DNA of 64,000 bases from Brevibacterium yomogidense (lineage in GTDB: Bacteria; Actinomycetota; Actinomycetes; Actinomycetales; Brevibacteriaceae): positions 1 through 64,000 of the forward strand of contig NZ_FWFF01000022.1 in NCBI RefSeq assembly GCF_900163715.1, in the 5' to 3' direction. Below the pieces are notes generated by a model. That model saw only the letters and a list, made by a program, of their open reading frames with translations, was not told where the DNA came from and ran no database searches. Both the position numbers and the translations under genes were made by a program. Within the stretch, counting starts at the first letter, position 1. Each line of letters begins with the position of its first letter. This document shows, piece after piece, positions 34,783 to 43,365 of this stretch.

Positions 34783-35562
34783 ATGACAGAGGAATTCCAC
34801 CGCGCACCGCGGATCGAGATCCCCGGCACGTTCAACTTCCGCGATCTCGGCGGCCACCGCACTCGTGACGGCGGCGCGGTCGCGACCGGTCGCCTCTACC
34901 GGGCAGACGGTCTGGGACGGCTGGGGCCGGACGGCGTCGCGATGCTCAAGGAGATGCGCATCGCCTCCGTCGTCGATCTGCGTGAGGAGAAGGAGGTCGC
35001 GAACATCCCCGATGCCGTCGACGGCCTGGGCGCCCGCTATTCCCACATGCCGCTGCTGGGCAACCGCTATTTCCCGCTCGACAAGGACCGCCCGGACCGG
35101 ATCGTCCTCGACACCCCCTCGCTGCCTGCGCTCTACGCGGCGATGATCGAGACGGCCGGATCGCGGTTCGTGGACGTCATCACCCACATCGCGGACGTCG
35201 AGCAGGACGCGACCGTCTTCCACTGCTCAGCCGGCAAGGACCGGACGGGTCTGATCGCCGCCTTCGTGCTGTCGATCCTGGGTGTCGAGCGCGATGCGGT
35301 CATCTACGACTATGCGCTGACGGAGGAGTACCTGGGGGATGACTTCCGCGCTGCGCTGCGCAGCCACTTCTCGTCGGCCGGTATCTCGTCCGTGTCAGCC
35401 ATGGCGACGGATGCGAAGCCGGAATGGCTGGCGGACGTCTTGGACCGGCTGGACCGCGATCACGGGGGCGTCGAGGGGTACCTCGCAGATCACGGACTCC
35501 GGGACGGGGTCGCTGACCGCCTGCGGGCCTCACTCACGGAGGCGAAGACTCCGACGTCGTGA
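34783..35562 (+). CDS. Tyrosine-protein phosphatase, PtpB/IphP-like
   Basis: A 259-residue phosphatase. The active-site P-loop HCSAGKDRTG (C148, R154) has the Lys-Asp in the loop seen in M. tuberculosis PtpB and related lipid/protein phosphatases. The N-terminus has the family FNFRDLGGHRT and GRLYRADGL motifs, and a VDLREEKE strand. There is no signal peptide, so if it acts on host or lipid targets the export route is unknown. GAGGAG at about 34772 supports the ATG. The 88-bp gap after mazG contains a 12-bp repeat (GCGATCGACGAC) but no terminator. Confidence 0.9.
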   Translation: MTEEFHRAPRIEIPGTFNFRDLGGHRTRDGGAVATGRLYRADGLGRLGPDGVAMLKEMRIASVVDLREEKEVANIPDAVDGLGARYSHMPLLGNRYFPLDKDRPDRIVLDTPSLPALYAAMIETAGSRFVDVITHIADVEQDATVFHCSAGKDRTGLIAAFVLSILGVERDAVIYDYALTEEYLGDDFRAALRSHFSSAGISSVSAMATDAKPEWLADVLDRLDRDHGGVEGYLADHGLRDGVADRLRASLTEAKTPTS

Positions 35563-35753
35563 GGCGCATCCGAGCTCGGTCCGGACGATGCTGCCGGTGA
35601 CGACGATGCTGCGGGTCGCTTCGCCTCACGCGCACTGAGTCGGCGCAGAAGGACCATCCACCCGCTGAGTGCTGCGACGAGTGCGAGTGCATAGACCGTC
35701 AGCCCCAGGGGGTCATCGGCGGCGGTCTGCTGGCGTAGAGGAGGCCGGCCCAT
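35490..35753 (-). CDS. Possible small single-pass membrane protein
   Basis: An 87-residue reading frame with a plausible transmembrane helix (GLTVYALALVAALSGWMVLL), flanked by Arg residues and followed by a Ser/Ala/Pro-rich tail. It overlaps the 3' end of the phosphatase gene by 73 bp on the opposite strand. There is no good ribosome-binding site or -10 box before ATG 35753. I do not recognise it. It is reported because the hydrophobic pattern is not what a shadow frame usually shows, but it may not be real. Confidence 0.4.
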   Translation of the reverse strand: MGRPPLRQQTAADDPLGLTVYALALVAALSGWMVLLRRLSAREAKRPAASSSPAASSGPSSDAPHDVGVFASVSEARRRSATPSRSP

Positions 35754-35850
35754 GTGCGGCCTATGACGAGAGCCATGTCAGGCGGCTCGAGCTGATCCTG
35801 GGCATCCGCGGAATCATCGGGAGGCCGACCCGTCGATTCCGGGAACGATG

Positions 35851-35895
35851 CCACCGCACGTGCTGCCACCGCACGTGCTGCCACCGCGAGTGCCG
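35851..35895. repeat. 15-bp tandem repeat, three copies
   Basis: CCACCGCACGTGCTG at 35851-35865 and 35866-35880, then a degenerate third copy CCACCGCGAGTGCCG at 35881-35895. It ends on the G of the GTG start of the next gene. The unit is a multiple of three, so expansion would keep any reading frame. Confidence 0.8.
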
Positions 35896-36164
35896 TGACA
35901 GACCCGGCGGGGGCCTCGGCGGAGGTCGTCCGGCTCCTGTCCGAGCAGGACTGGCCGGACAAGCAGACCGTCGCGCGCACCGCGGTCGAACAGAGGCTGC
36001 GCAGGATGGCGGGGCTGGGCGTCGAGGAGGGGACGCGATATGAGCTCGCACTCGGCGTCGCGGTGGGCACGTACGAGGTCTCGCAGCTCGTCGTCGACAT
36101 GCTGCGGCTCGCACAGACGTCTCAGAGCATCCGCAGCGTCGAGGGCGACGCACGCGCGACGTGA
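35895..36164 (+). CDS. Hypothetical protein
   Basis: An 89-residue, mostly helical, soluble protein of unknown function; it contains ELALGVAVGTYEVSQLVVDMLRLAQ. GTG 35895 is the first possible start in this open frame: from a TGA near 35793 the frame is open but holds no ATG, GTG or TTG. There is no ribosome-binding site. It lies 81 bp upstream of eno and is separated from it by a likely eno promoter. Confidence 0.5.
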   Translation: MTDPAGASAEVVRLLSEQDWPDKQTVARTAVEQRLRRMAGLGVEEGTRYELALGVAVGTYEVSQLVVDMLRLAQTSQSIRSVEGDARAT

Positions 36165-37526
<1,362 letters not shown>

Positions 37527-37559
37527 CACGCCGGGACGGATCACAATCCCCCCGGACAC

Positions 37560-37599
37560 GGAAGGGGCGCGGCACACTTGAGGTGGCCGCGCCCCTTCC
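37560..37599 (+). terminator. eno terminator
   Basis: GGAAGGGGCGCGGC (37560-37573) pairs perfectly with 37586-37599; the 12-nt loop can form a further CAC/GTG pair. It ends 28 bp before the ftsB ATG. Confidence 0.85.
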
Positions 37600-37627
37600 C
37601 CCATCCGCGCGGATCGAGGTGGACACG

Positions 37628-38164
37628 ATGAGCAGACGCAGCACGGGCGGTCGCGGCAGCGGTCGCCCCGGCCCCGCCGGTGGACGGCGCCCTCATCGTG
37701 CCTCGAAGCAGTCCCGGTCCACCGGGAGCGTCTCCCCGGAACTCATCGACGACACGGCTGCGGGCAGGCGGATGTCGTTCCGCACCTCCGTGATCGTCGG
37801 CACACTCCTCATCGTCCTCTTCGGGCTCATCCAGCCGATCAGCAGCGGACTCACCCAGATGCAGCAGATCGCGGCTCTGGAAGCCGACATTGCGGCGACG
37901 AAGGGCGAGGTCGAGCAGCTCCAGGAGGAACGGGAGCGGCTGGACGACCCGGCGCATCTGGAGCGCCTGGCGCGTGAGAACCTGCAGTACGTCCACGAGG
38001 GCGAAGAGGCGTTCATCGTCGTGGACAGTCCGAACGACCACGGCGACGAGGCGGACGAATCCGAGGCCAGCGCCTCGAAGGCAGTCCGTGCCCAGCCCTG
38101 GTACATAGAGCTGGCCGATTCGCTGCGTGCGGTCGGCTACGCGAACGAGGAGGACCCCACGTGA
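37628..38164 (+). CDS. ftsB: Septum formation initiator FtsB/DivIC
   Basis: A bitopic divisome protein of 178 residues that links FtsQ and FtsL-like proteins. It has a basic, Gly/Arg-rich cytoplasmic N-terminus (residues 1-50), one transmembrane helix (about 54-75), and a coiled coil (QMQQIAALEADIAATKGEVE, about 78-105). The short conserved LARENLQYVHEGEEAFIVV follows. ATG 37628 is chosen on the GAGG site 9 nt upstream; GTG 37619 is an alternative. It overlaps the DUF501 gene by 4 bp (GTGA). Confidence 0.9.
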   Translation: MSRRSTGGRGSGRPGPAGGRRPHRASKQSRSTGSVSPELIDDTAAGRRMSFRTSVIVGTLLIVLFGLIQPISSGLTQMQQIAALEADIAATKGEVEQLQEERERLDDPAHLERLARENLQYVHEGEEAFIVVDSPNDHGDEADESEASASKAVRAQPWYIELADSLRAVGYANEEDPT

Positions 38165-38670
38165 TCACCCCGTACACAGATGCGGACAGGGAGCGGGTGC
38201 GAGAGCAGCTGAACAGGCTGCCGCGCGGAGTCGTGGGAGTCGCATCCCGGACCGCCGGCGGCGAGCCGATCGTCGTCGCGACCGCACCCCGGCTGGATGA
38301 TGGGACTCCGTTCCCCACCACCTACTACCTCACGCACCCCGACTATGTGACGGAGGCGTCGCGGTTGGAGGCGAACGGGGTCATGGCGGAGCTCACCGCC
38401 GAACTCGCAGACGACGAGGAGCTCCAGGCGGCCTACGCCCGCGCCCACACGCAGTATCTGGCCGACCGTGCGCGGATCGGCCGGGAGGCGGGGCTCGACG
38501 AGGTGGCAGAGGTCGCCGACTTCTCCGCGGGCGGGATGCCGACCCGCATCAAGTGCCTGCACGCTCTCGTCGGCCACAGCCTGGCTGCCGGACCCGGCGT
38601 CAACCCGGTGGGGGACAGGGCACTCGCGATGATGGGGACAGTGCCGCCTGCCGTAGGCTTCCACGTATGA
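38161..38670 (+). CDS. DUF501 family protein
   Basis: A 169-residue actinobacterial protein of unknown function, regularly found between ftsB and ppx. Conserved features are LPRGVVGVASR, PFPTTYYLTHP, GGMPTRIKCLHALVGHSLAAG and NPVGD. The Cys-His and His residues in the last part could bind a metal; this is inference. The GTG overlaps the ftsB stop and its TGA overlaps the ppx ATG, so it sits in a fully coupled ftsB-DUF501-ppx unit. Confidence 0.9.
   Translation: MITPYTDADRERVREQLNRLPRGVVGVASRTAGGEPIVVATAPRLDDGTPFPTTYYLTHPDYVTEASRLEANGVMAELTAELADDEELQAAYARAHTQYLADRARIGREAGLDEVAEVADFSAGGMPTRIKCLHALVGHSLAAGPGVNPVGDRALAMMGTVPPAVGFHV
38654..38659 (+). promoter_or_regulatory. Internal -10 box for ppx
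   Basis: TAGGCT inside the end of the DUF501 gene, 7 nt before the ppx ATG at 38667. It would give a second, leaderless ppx transcript independent of ftsB. Confidence 0.4.
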
Positions 38671-39611
38671 CGAGAACGGCTGCCTTCGACTGCGGAACGA
38701 ACTCCCTGCGACTCCTCGTCGCGGACGTCGACGACACCGGGCGCTTCACGGAGGTCGTGCGCGAGATGCGGGTGGTCCGACTGGGCCAGGGAGTCGACCG
38801 CACCGGCGAGTTCGCTCCGGAGGCGCTCGCACGGACCTTCGCGGTCTGCGACGAGTACGCGGAGATCGTGTCCCGTCACGCTCCGGACCGACTGCGGTTC
38901 GTCGCGACATCGGCCAGCCGCGACGTGTCCAACCGCGATGAGTTCGCGGCCGGAGTGCACGAGCGCCTGGGGATCGCCCCGGAGGTGATCGAGGGCGGCG
39001 AGGAAGCGGAGCTCTCGTTCCTCGGCGCCACCGCGGGTGTGCCGGATGCGGCGTCGCCGCGGCTGGTCATGGATCTGGGCGGCGGTTCGACGGAGCTCGT
39101 GCTCGGAGACGCGACCGCGGACGACGCGTACAGCATGAACATCGGATGCGTGCGCCTGTTCGAGCGCCACCTCGCGTCCGATCCGCCCACCGCAGACCAG
39201 ATCGCAGCGCTGCGCGCGGACGTCGACGACGCCTTCACCGAAGCCGCGCAGCACGTCGATGTGTCCGCGACCCGCACGCTGGTGGGCGTCGCGGGAACCA
39301 TCACGACGATCGCCGCCGCGATCCTCGACCTGCCCGGCTACGACCGCGACGCGATCCATGGTGCCTCCCTCACGCGGGAGCAGATCGTGCAGACAGCGGA
39401 CCGCCTCGCCGCGATGACGTCGGACGAGCGCCGGGCACTGCCGTACATGCACCCTGGACGTGCGGACGTCATCGCCGCGGGCAGCCAGGTCTTCGCCCGA
39501 CTCGTCGAGCTCGTCGACGACGCCGTCGGCCGCTCCGGAGGCTCCCTCGGGATCCGAGTGAGCGAATCGGACATCCTCGACGGGATCGCTCTGGGCCTCG
39601 CGCGAGGCTGA
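38667..39611 (+). CDS. ppx: Exopolyphosphatase / guanosine pentaphosphatase (Ppx/GppA)
   Basis: Hydrolyses polyphosphate or pppGpp. The 314-residue product is the short actinobacterial form: an ASKHA fold with AAFDCGTNSLRLLVADV (phosphate 1), ATSASRDVSNRDEF, the catalytic GGEEAELSFLGA, and VMDLGGGSTELVLG (phosphate 2). The C-terminal HD-like domain of E. coli Ppx (over 500 residues) is absent. ATG 38667 overlaps the DUF501 stop. Together with ppk2 at 47.1 kb it indicates polyphosphate turnover. Confidence 0.92.
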   Translation: MTRTAAFDCGTNSLRLLVADVDDTGRFTEVVREMRVVRLGQGVDRTGEFAPEALARTFAVCDEYAEIVSRHAPDRLRFVATSASRDVSNRDEFAAGVHERLGIAPEVIEGGEEAELSFLGATAGVPDAASPRLVMDLGGGSTELVLGDATADDAYSMNIGCVRLFERHLASDPPTADQIAALRADVDDAFTEAAQHVDVSATRTLVGVAGTITTIAAAILDLPGYDRDAIHGASLTREQIVQTADRLAAMTSDERRALPYMHPGRADVIAAGSQVFARLVELVDDAVGRSGGSLGIRVSESDILDGIALGLARG

Positions 39612-39614
39612 TCG

Positions 39615-41096
39615 ATGTCACGGCGACGCGGACAGCAGGAGCCGCCGAGTGAGCGGCGTCGACGCAGGGAGCGCAGACGCCGTCTGCGGAGCCGCGTCCT
39701 CCAGCTGCTGGCGATCCTCGCCGCGCTCGGACTCGTCGCCGCCACGATCTTCGGCGGGTCCGCCGGCGCTGCGGAGGCGCAGACGGACGAGGGACCGGAG
39801 CCCGGACCCGGCCAGTGGTTCATGGACGACTACAACATCCCCGAACTGTGGGAGACGACTCGGGGCGACGGCGTCACGGTGGCCGTCATCGACTCCGGCG
39901 TGAGCGACGACCATGAGAACCTCACGGACGCGGTGACCGCCGCGCGCGACTTCTCGGGTGCCGGCAAGGACGGGACCGAGCCCGTCGGCGCGGAGAGCAT
40001 CATCCATCACGGCACGGCTGTGGCGGGCGTCGTCGCCGGCAACGGGACGGGCAGCGGTCCGGTGGGTGTGGCACCGGAGGCGACGATCGCCTCGGCGTCG
40101 GTGTGGTTGGGCGGCGGAGCGCCATCGGCCGCGCAGTCCACGCGCGTGCAGGCGGAGAAGGCGCTGCGCTGGGCCGTGGACAGCGGTGCCTCCGTCATCA
40201 ACATGTCCCTGGGCTGGGACGACCCGTCGTGGCCCCGGCAGTGGGACGAGGCCTTCGCCTATGCCTACGAGCACGACGCGGTCGTCATCGCGTGCGTGGG
40301 CAACCGGTCGCAGGGTGCGACTCAGGCGTGGTCGCCGGCGACGGTCCCCGGAGTGGTGGGGGTCGGCGGACTGGCGAAGTCCGGCGCTGTGCGGGACACG
40401 TCCACTGCACCGGGCACGGCAGTGGACCTCATGGGGCCAGCCGAGAACATCCCCGTCCCGTTCTGGGACGGGGGATACGGCACGGCTGACGGGTGCTCGT
40501 TCGCGGCCCCCGTGGTGTCCGGGATCGCGGCGCTGCTGCGGTCCGCGCACCCTGACTGGTCCGCCGACGAGGTCGTCGCCGCTCTCCACGAGACCGCCGG
40601 GCCGGTCGAGGGACACGATGGACTCGGCACCTACGAGGAGCCGGACCCGATCGTGGGATACGGCAGGGTCGACCCCGCCGCGGCCCTCGCATGGGAGCCG
40701 GACGACGATGTGCCTTCCGCGTCGGATCAGCTCGCGGACTGGGTGCAGATGCATCGCCGCGGCGGCGCGGACTCGGAGGGCCCCCGTGCCGGGGGCGAAT
40801 CGCCTGCCGCAGAGGACGATACGACCGAGCCGGCTGAACGGACCGAGGAGACCGAGGAGGCCGACGGGACCGTCGCCGCCGTGAACGGGTCGCGGCAGGT
40901 GCTGGGACCCTCGGTGCTGATCGGCGGTGGTGTCGTCGGGGCGGCGCTGCTGATCGGCGCGCTGGTCGTGGGAATCCGCGCGCGGCGCTCGCGGCAGGAC
41001 CGGGCCACGGCCTCGGACGAGGCCGATCGGACAGCCGAGGAACCGCGTGCCGGAGCGTCCGCGGGTGTGGCGGAGGAGACCCGCGACGACGGCTAG
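39615..41096 (+). CDS. Mycosin-like S8 serine protease, membrane-anchored
   Basis: A subtilase of 493 residues. It has a very basic N-terminus and a signal/anchor helix (about residues 28-52). The catalytic triad is D93 in AVIDSGV, H132 in HHGTAVAG and S295 in DGCSFAAP, with oxyanion N230. An acidic linker of about 60 residues follows, then a C-terminal transmembrane helix (about 433-458) and a charged tail. This layout is that of the mycosins of type VII secretion, but no esx or ecc genes lie in the window. The residue before the nucleophile is Cys where subtilases usually have Thr. It starts 4 nt after the ppx stop. Confidence 0.88.
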   Translation: MSRRRGQQEPPSERRRRRERRRRLRSRVLQLLAILAALGLVAATIFGGSAGAAEAQTDEGPEPGPGQWFMDDYNIPELWETTRGDGVTVAVIDSGVSDDHENLTDAVTAARDFSGAGKDGTEPVGAESIIHHGTAVAGVVAGNGTGSGPVGVAPEATIASASVWLGGGAPSAAQSTRVQAEKALRWAVDSGASVINMSLGWDDPSWPRQWDEAFAYAYEHDAVVIACVGNRSQGATQAWSPATVPGVVGVGGLAKSGAVRDTSTAPGTAVDLMGPAENIPVPFWDGGYGTADGCSFAAPVVSGIAALLRSAHPDWSADEVVAALHETAGPVEGHDGLGTYEEPDPIVGYGRVDPAAALAWEPDDDVPSASDQLADWVQMHRRGGADSEGPRAGGESPAAEDDTTEPAERTEETEEADGTVAAVNGSRQVLGPSVLIGGGVVGAALLIGALVVGIRARRSRQDRATASDEADRTAEEPRAGASAGVAEETRDDG

Positions 41097-41111
41097 TGAA
41101 AAGTTTCACAA
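41094..41111 (+). promoter_or_regulatory. Rex-like operator upstream of ndh
   Basis: TAGTGAAAAGTTTCACAA matches the known Rex consensus TTGTGAANNNNTTCACAA at every specified position except the second. It begins in the stop codon of the protease gene. It covers the -35 and spacer region of the ndh promoter, whose -10 is TAGGAT at 41117-41122. Rex represses respiratory genes when NADH/NAD+ is low, so control of an NADH dehydrogenase gene would make sense. Confidence 0.65.
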
Positions 41112-41116
41112 GCCTT

Positions 41117-41122
41117 TAGGAT
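41117..41122 (+). promoter_or_regulatory. -10 box of leaderless ndh transcript
   Basis: TAGGAT, 6 nt before the ndh ATG at 41129. The intervening GAGGTC is too close to be a normal ribosome-binding site. Confidence 0.6.
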
Positions 41123-41128
41123 GAGGTC

Positions 41129-42502
41129 ATGGCTCTCATCAGAAACAACGCTCTGCGTCCGCGCATCCTCATCGTCGGCGGTGGCTACCTGGGCTTCGTG
41201 ACAGCTCAGAACCTCCTCAAGGACCTCGGGCGGGGTGAAGCCACGGTGACGGTCGTCGACCCCAACCCGTACCTCACCTACGCGCCGTTCCTCCCGGAGG
41301 TCGCCGGCGGAAGCATCGAACCGCGTCACGCGATCGTCCCGCTGCGCAGCCACCTCAAGGGTGCGGAGATCATCACGGGCTCCGTCGCGAACATCAACCA
41401 CGACAAGAAGTTCGTCGTCATCGAGCAGGAGGGCTACGAGGCCTTCGAACTCGACTACGACCAGATCGTGCTGGCGTCCGGCGCAGTGCCGCGCGCACTG
41501 CCCATCCCGGGCCTCGCGGAGGAGGGGATCGGCCTCAAGCGCATCGAAGAGGCCATCGCACTGCGCGACCACGTCCTCAACCGCCTGGCCGAAGCATCGC
41601 TCATGGAAGACGACGCGGAGCGCCGCAAGGCCCTCACGTTCGTGTTCGTCGGTGGCGGCTTCGCCGGCATCGAAGCACTCGCGGAGCTCGAGGACATGGC
41701 GCGTGCCGCCGTCTCCCAGTACGACACCCTCACGGAGGCGGACATCCGCTTCGTGCTCGTCGAGGCTCTTGGCCGCGTGATGCCCGAGGTGGGCGAGGCA
41801 CAGGCCCGCTGGGTCGTCGACCACCTGCGCGAGCGCGGAGTCGACGTGTACCTGGAGACCTTCCTGCAGGACTGCACCGACAAGCACATCAAGCTGTCGA
41901 ACGGCGAGGAGTTCGACGCGGACCTCGTCGTGTGGAACGCGGGGGTCAAGGCGAACCCGATCCTCATCGATTCCGACCTGCCGCTGGACGAGCGCGGCCG
42001 GATCACGGTCCGCGCGGACCTGCGCGTCGAGAACGAAGAGGGCGTCGTGGCCGGTGCCTGGGCGGCCGGCGACAACGCCGCTGTCCCGGACCTGTCCGGT
42101 GAGGGACCGGGCGGCTTCTGCGTCCCCAACGCGCAGCACGCCATGCGTCAGGCTCCGGTGCTCGCGAAGAACCTGCTGGCTGCCATGCGCGGCGAGACCG
42201 TCTTCACGCAGTACTTCCACAAGTCGCTGGGCGCAGTCGCGGGCATGGGCCTGTTCAAGGGCGTCGCACAGATGGGCAGCGTCGAGCTGCGCGGCCCGAT
42301 CGCATGGGGGCTGCACCGCCTGTACCACGGCTACGCGATTCCCACGTGCGAACGCTCTGTGCGCGTGTTCGGCAACTGGGTGCTCAACACGGTCATGGGC
42401 CGCGACCTCACCGCGCTCAAGGACGTCGATGTGCCGCGCCGCGCATTCGTCGAGGCGGCGAACTCGAAGCCTGCTCCCCAGAAGGAGAAGGCGAACGCCT
42501 GA
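41129..42502 (+). CDS. ndh: Type II NADH dehydrogenase (NAD(P)/FAD-dependent)
   Basis: A non-proton-pumping NADH:quinone oxidoreductase of 457 residues. It has two Rossmann folds: FAD-binding ILIVGGGYLGFVTAQ near residue 11, followed by VTVVDPNPYLTYAPFLPEVAGG, and NADH-binding FVFVGGGFAGIEA near residue 175. The quinone/FAD contact region has AAGDNAAVPD and VPNAQHAMRQA. The C-terminal amphipathic region RVFGNWVLNTVMGRDL could anchor it to the membrane. A Rex-like operator and leaderless promoter lie directly upstream, and a terminator follows. Confidence 0.92.
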   Translation: MALIRNNALRPRILIVGGGYLGFVTAQNLLKDLGRGEATVTVVDPNPYLTYAPFLPEVAGGSIEPRHAIVPLRSHLKGAEIITGSVANINHDKKFVVIEQEGYEAFELDYDQIVLASGAVPRALPIPGLAEEGIGLKRIEEAIALRDHVLNRLAEASLMEDDAERRKALTFVFVGGGFAGIEALAELEDMARAAVSQYDTLTEADIRFVLVEALGRVMPEVGEAQARWVVDHLRERGVDVYLETFLQDCTDKHIKLSNGEEFDADLVVWNAGVKANPILIDSDLPLDERGRITVRADLRVENEEGVVAGAWAAGDNAAVPDLSGEGPGGFCVPNAQHAMRQAPVLAKNLLAAMRGETVFTQYFHKSLGAVAGMGLFKGVAQMGSVELRGPIAWGLHRLYHGYAIPTCERSVRVFGNWVLNTVMGRDLTALKDVDVPRRAFVEAANSKPAPQKEKANA

Positions 42503-42556
42503 GACTGAGTCCTGTACGGTTCTGAGCCCTGACGGGTCCGGAATCGGGAGGAGATG

Positions 42557-42588
42557 GAGCGGCCCCGGACTGCGGTCCGGGGCCGCTC
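42557..42588 (+). terminator. ndh terminator
   Basis: GAGCGGCCCCGGAC (42557-42570) pairs perfectly with GTCCGGGGCCGCTC (42575-42588), loop TGCG, followed by TCGCATT. Confidence 0.87.
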
Positions 42589-42658
42589 TCGCATTGTCCG
42601 CCGCGGACGCGCGCGAGCAGCGGCGGGAGCGGGATGAGCGGCGGCACCTCACGTGTTG

Positions 42659-42677
42659 TGAGGATAGGCTTGCCTAG
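42659..42677 (+). promoter_or_regulatory. DtxR/IdeR-type iron box
   Basis: TGAGGATAGGCTTGCCTAG matches 14 of 19 positions of the DtxR/IdeR consensus TTAGGTTAGGCTAACCTAA, with a perfect TAGGC-TT-GCCTA core. It overlaps the likely -10 box TAGAAT (42675-42680), an ideal place for iron-dependent repression of the gene at 42717. Confidence 0.6.
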
Positions 42678-42716
42678 AATGATCGATCCGCGTGCGCGGG
42701 AGCAGAGAGGAGTGGG

Positions 42717-43232
42717 ATGGATCCGACGACGTGGAACCTTCCCTTCCTCCTGGTCTGGCTCATCATGTACGGCATCATCATCTGCCGGGCCGGCGCGACG
42801 TACGCACTGGGGCGGCTGGGTCGCGGGGGGCTGGCGAAGTCCGCGCGGATCCGGGCGCTGCTCGCCTCGGAGAAGTACGCGCGCGCAGAAGCGCGGGTGA
42901 ACCGCTTCGGGGCTCCCATCGTGGCCGCGAGCTTCCTGACGATCGGGTTCCAGACGCTTGCGAACCTCGCCGCAGGCACGACGCTGATGCCGTGGCTGCG
43001 CTACCTCGCAGCACTGCTGGTCGGGGGAGCGGCATGGGCGACCGTGTACTCCATCGTGGGCTTCGCGGGCTTCCGCGCGATCGGGCTCGCGTATGATCGC
43101 GCGCCGGTCCTCACTGCGGGCATCGGGGTCGCTGCCGTCGTCATCCTCGTGCTGGCGATCGCCTGGCCCGCGAGGCGGCGGAAGAGCACGCGGGGCACCG
43201 TGCAGACGGGCGACACGCACCCGCTAGTCTGA
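42717..43232 (+). CDS. Membrane protein behind an iron box
   Basis: A 171-residue protein with four hydrophobic helices: PFLLVWLIMYGIIICRAGATY, APIVAASFLTIGFQTLANLAA, LRYLAALLVGGAAWATVYSIV and LTAGIGVAAVVILVLAIAW. A basic, Arg/Ala-rich cytoplasmic loop follows helix 1. The opening helix and YALGRLGRGG loosely recall DedA-type proteins, but I cannot confirm that. A GAGAGGAG site lies 5 nt before ATG 42717. The upstream iron box suggests iron-responsive expression. Function unknown. Confidence 0.8.
   Translation: MDPTTWNLPFLLVWLIMYGIIICRAGATYALGRLGRGGLAKSARIRALLASEKYARAEARVNRFGAPIVAASFLTIGFQTLANLAAGTTLMPWLRYLAALLVGGAAWATVYSIVGFAGFRAIGLAYDRAPVLTAGIGVAAVVILVLAIAWPARRRKSTRGTVQTGDTHPLV
43225..43230 (+). 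promoter_or_regulatory. -10 box of the tRNA gene
   Basis: TAGTCT, 9 nt before the 5' end of the tRNA at 43239, overlapping the stop region of the membrane-protein gene. Confidence 0.45.
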
Positions 43233-43238
43233 GACCAC

Positions 43239-43312
43239 GCCCTCATAGCCCAATCGGCAGAGGCAGTCGACTTAAAATCGATTCAGTGTGGGTTCGAGTC
43301 CCACTGGGGGCA
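43239..43312 (+). tRNA. tRNA-Leu (UAA anticodon), short variable arm
   Basis: A 74-nt cloverleaf: acceptor GCCCTCA (43239-43245) with TGGGGGC (43305-43311), and discriminator A. The anticodon stem is GTCGA/TCGAT around CTTAAAA, so the anticodon is TAA (43273-43275). The T-arm is GTGGG-TTCGAGT-CCCAC. The variable region is only about 5 nt (TCAGT), a class I shape, whereas tRNA-Leu normally has a long class II variable arm. CCA is not encoded. The reading of the anticodon is firm; the amino acid is inferred from it. Confidence 0.85.
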
Positions 43313-43365
43313 CCGACGGCACCGAGGCACTGCGGGCACCTCTGGGGCAGCGTCGAAGCGCCGCG

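Noticed and set aside
35699-36100. A 133-residue minus-strand frame across the orphan patch
   Set aside because: It overlaps the better plus-strand frame at 35895, and its Ala/Val/Ser-rich sequence over the repeat looks like a shadow.
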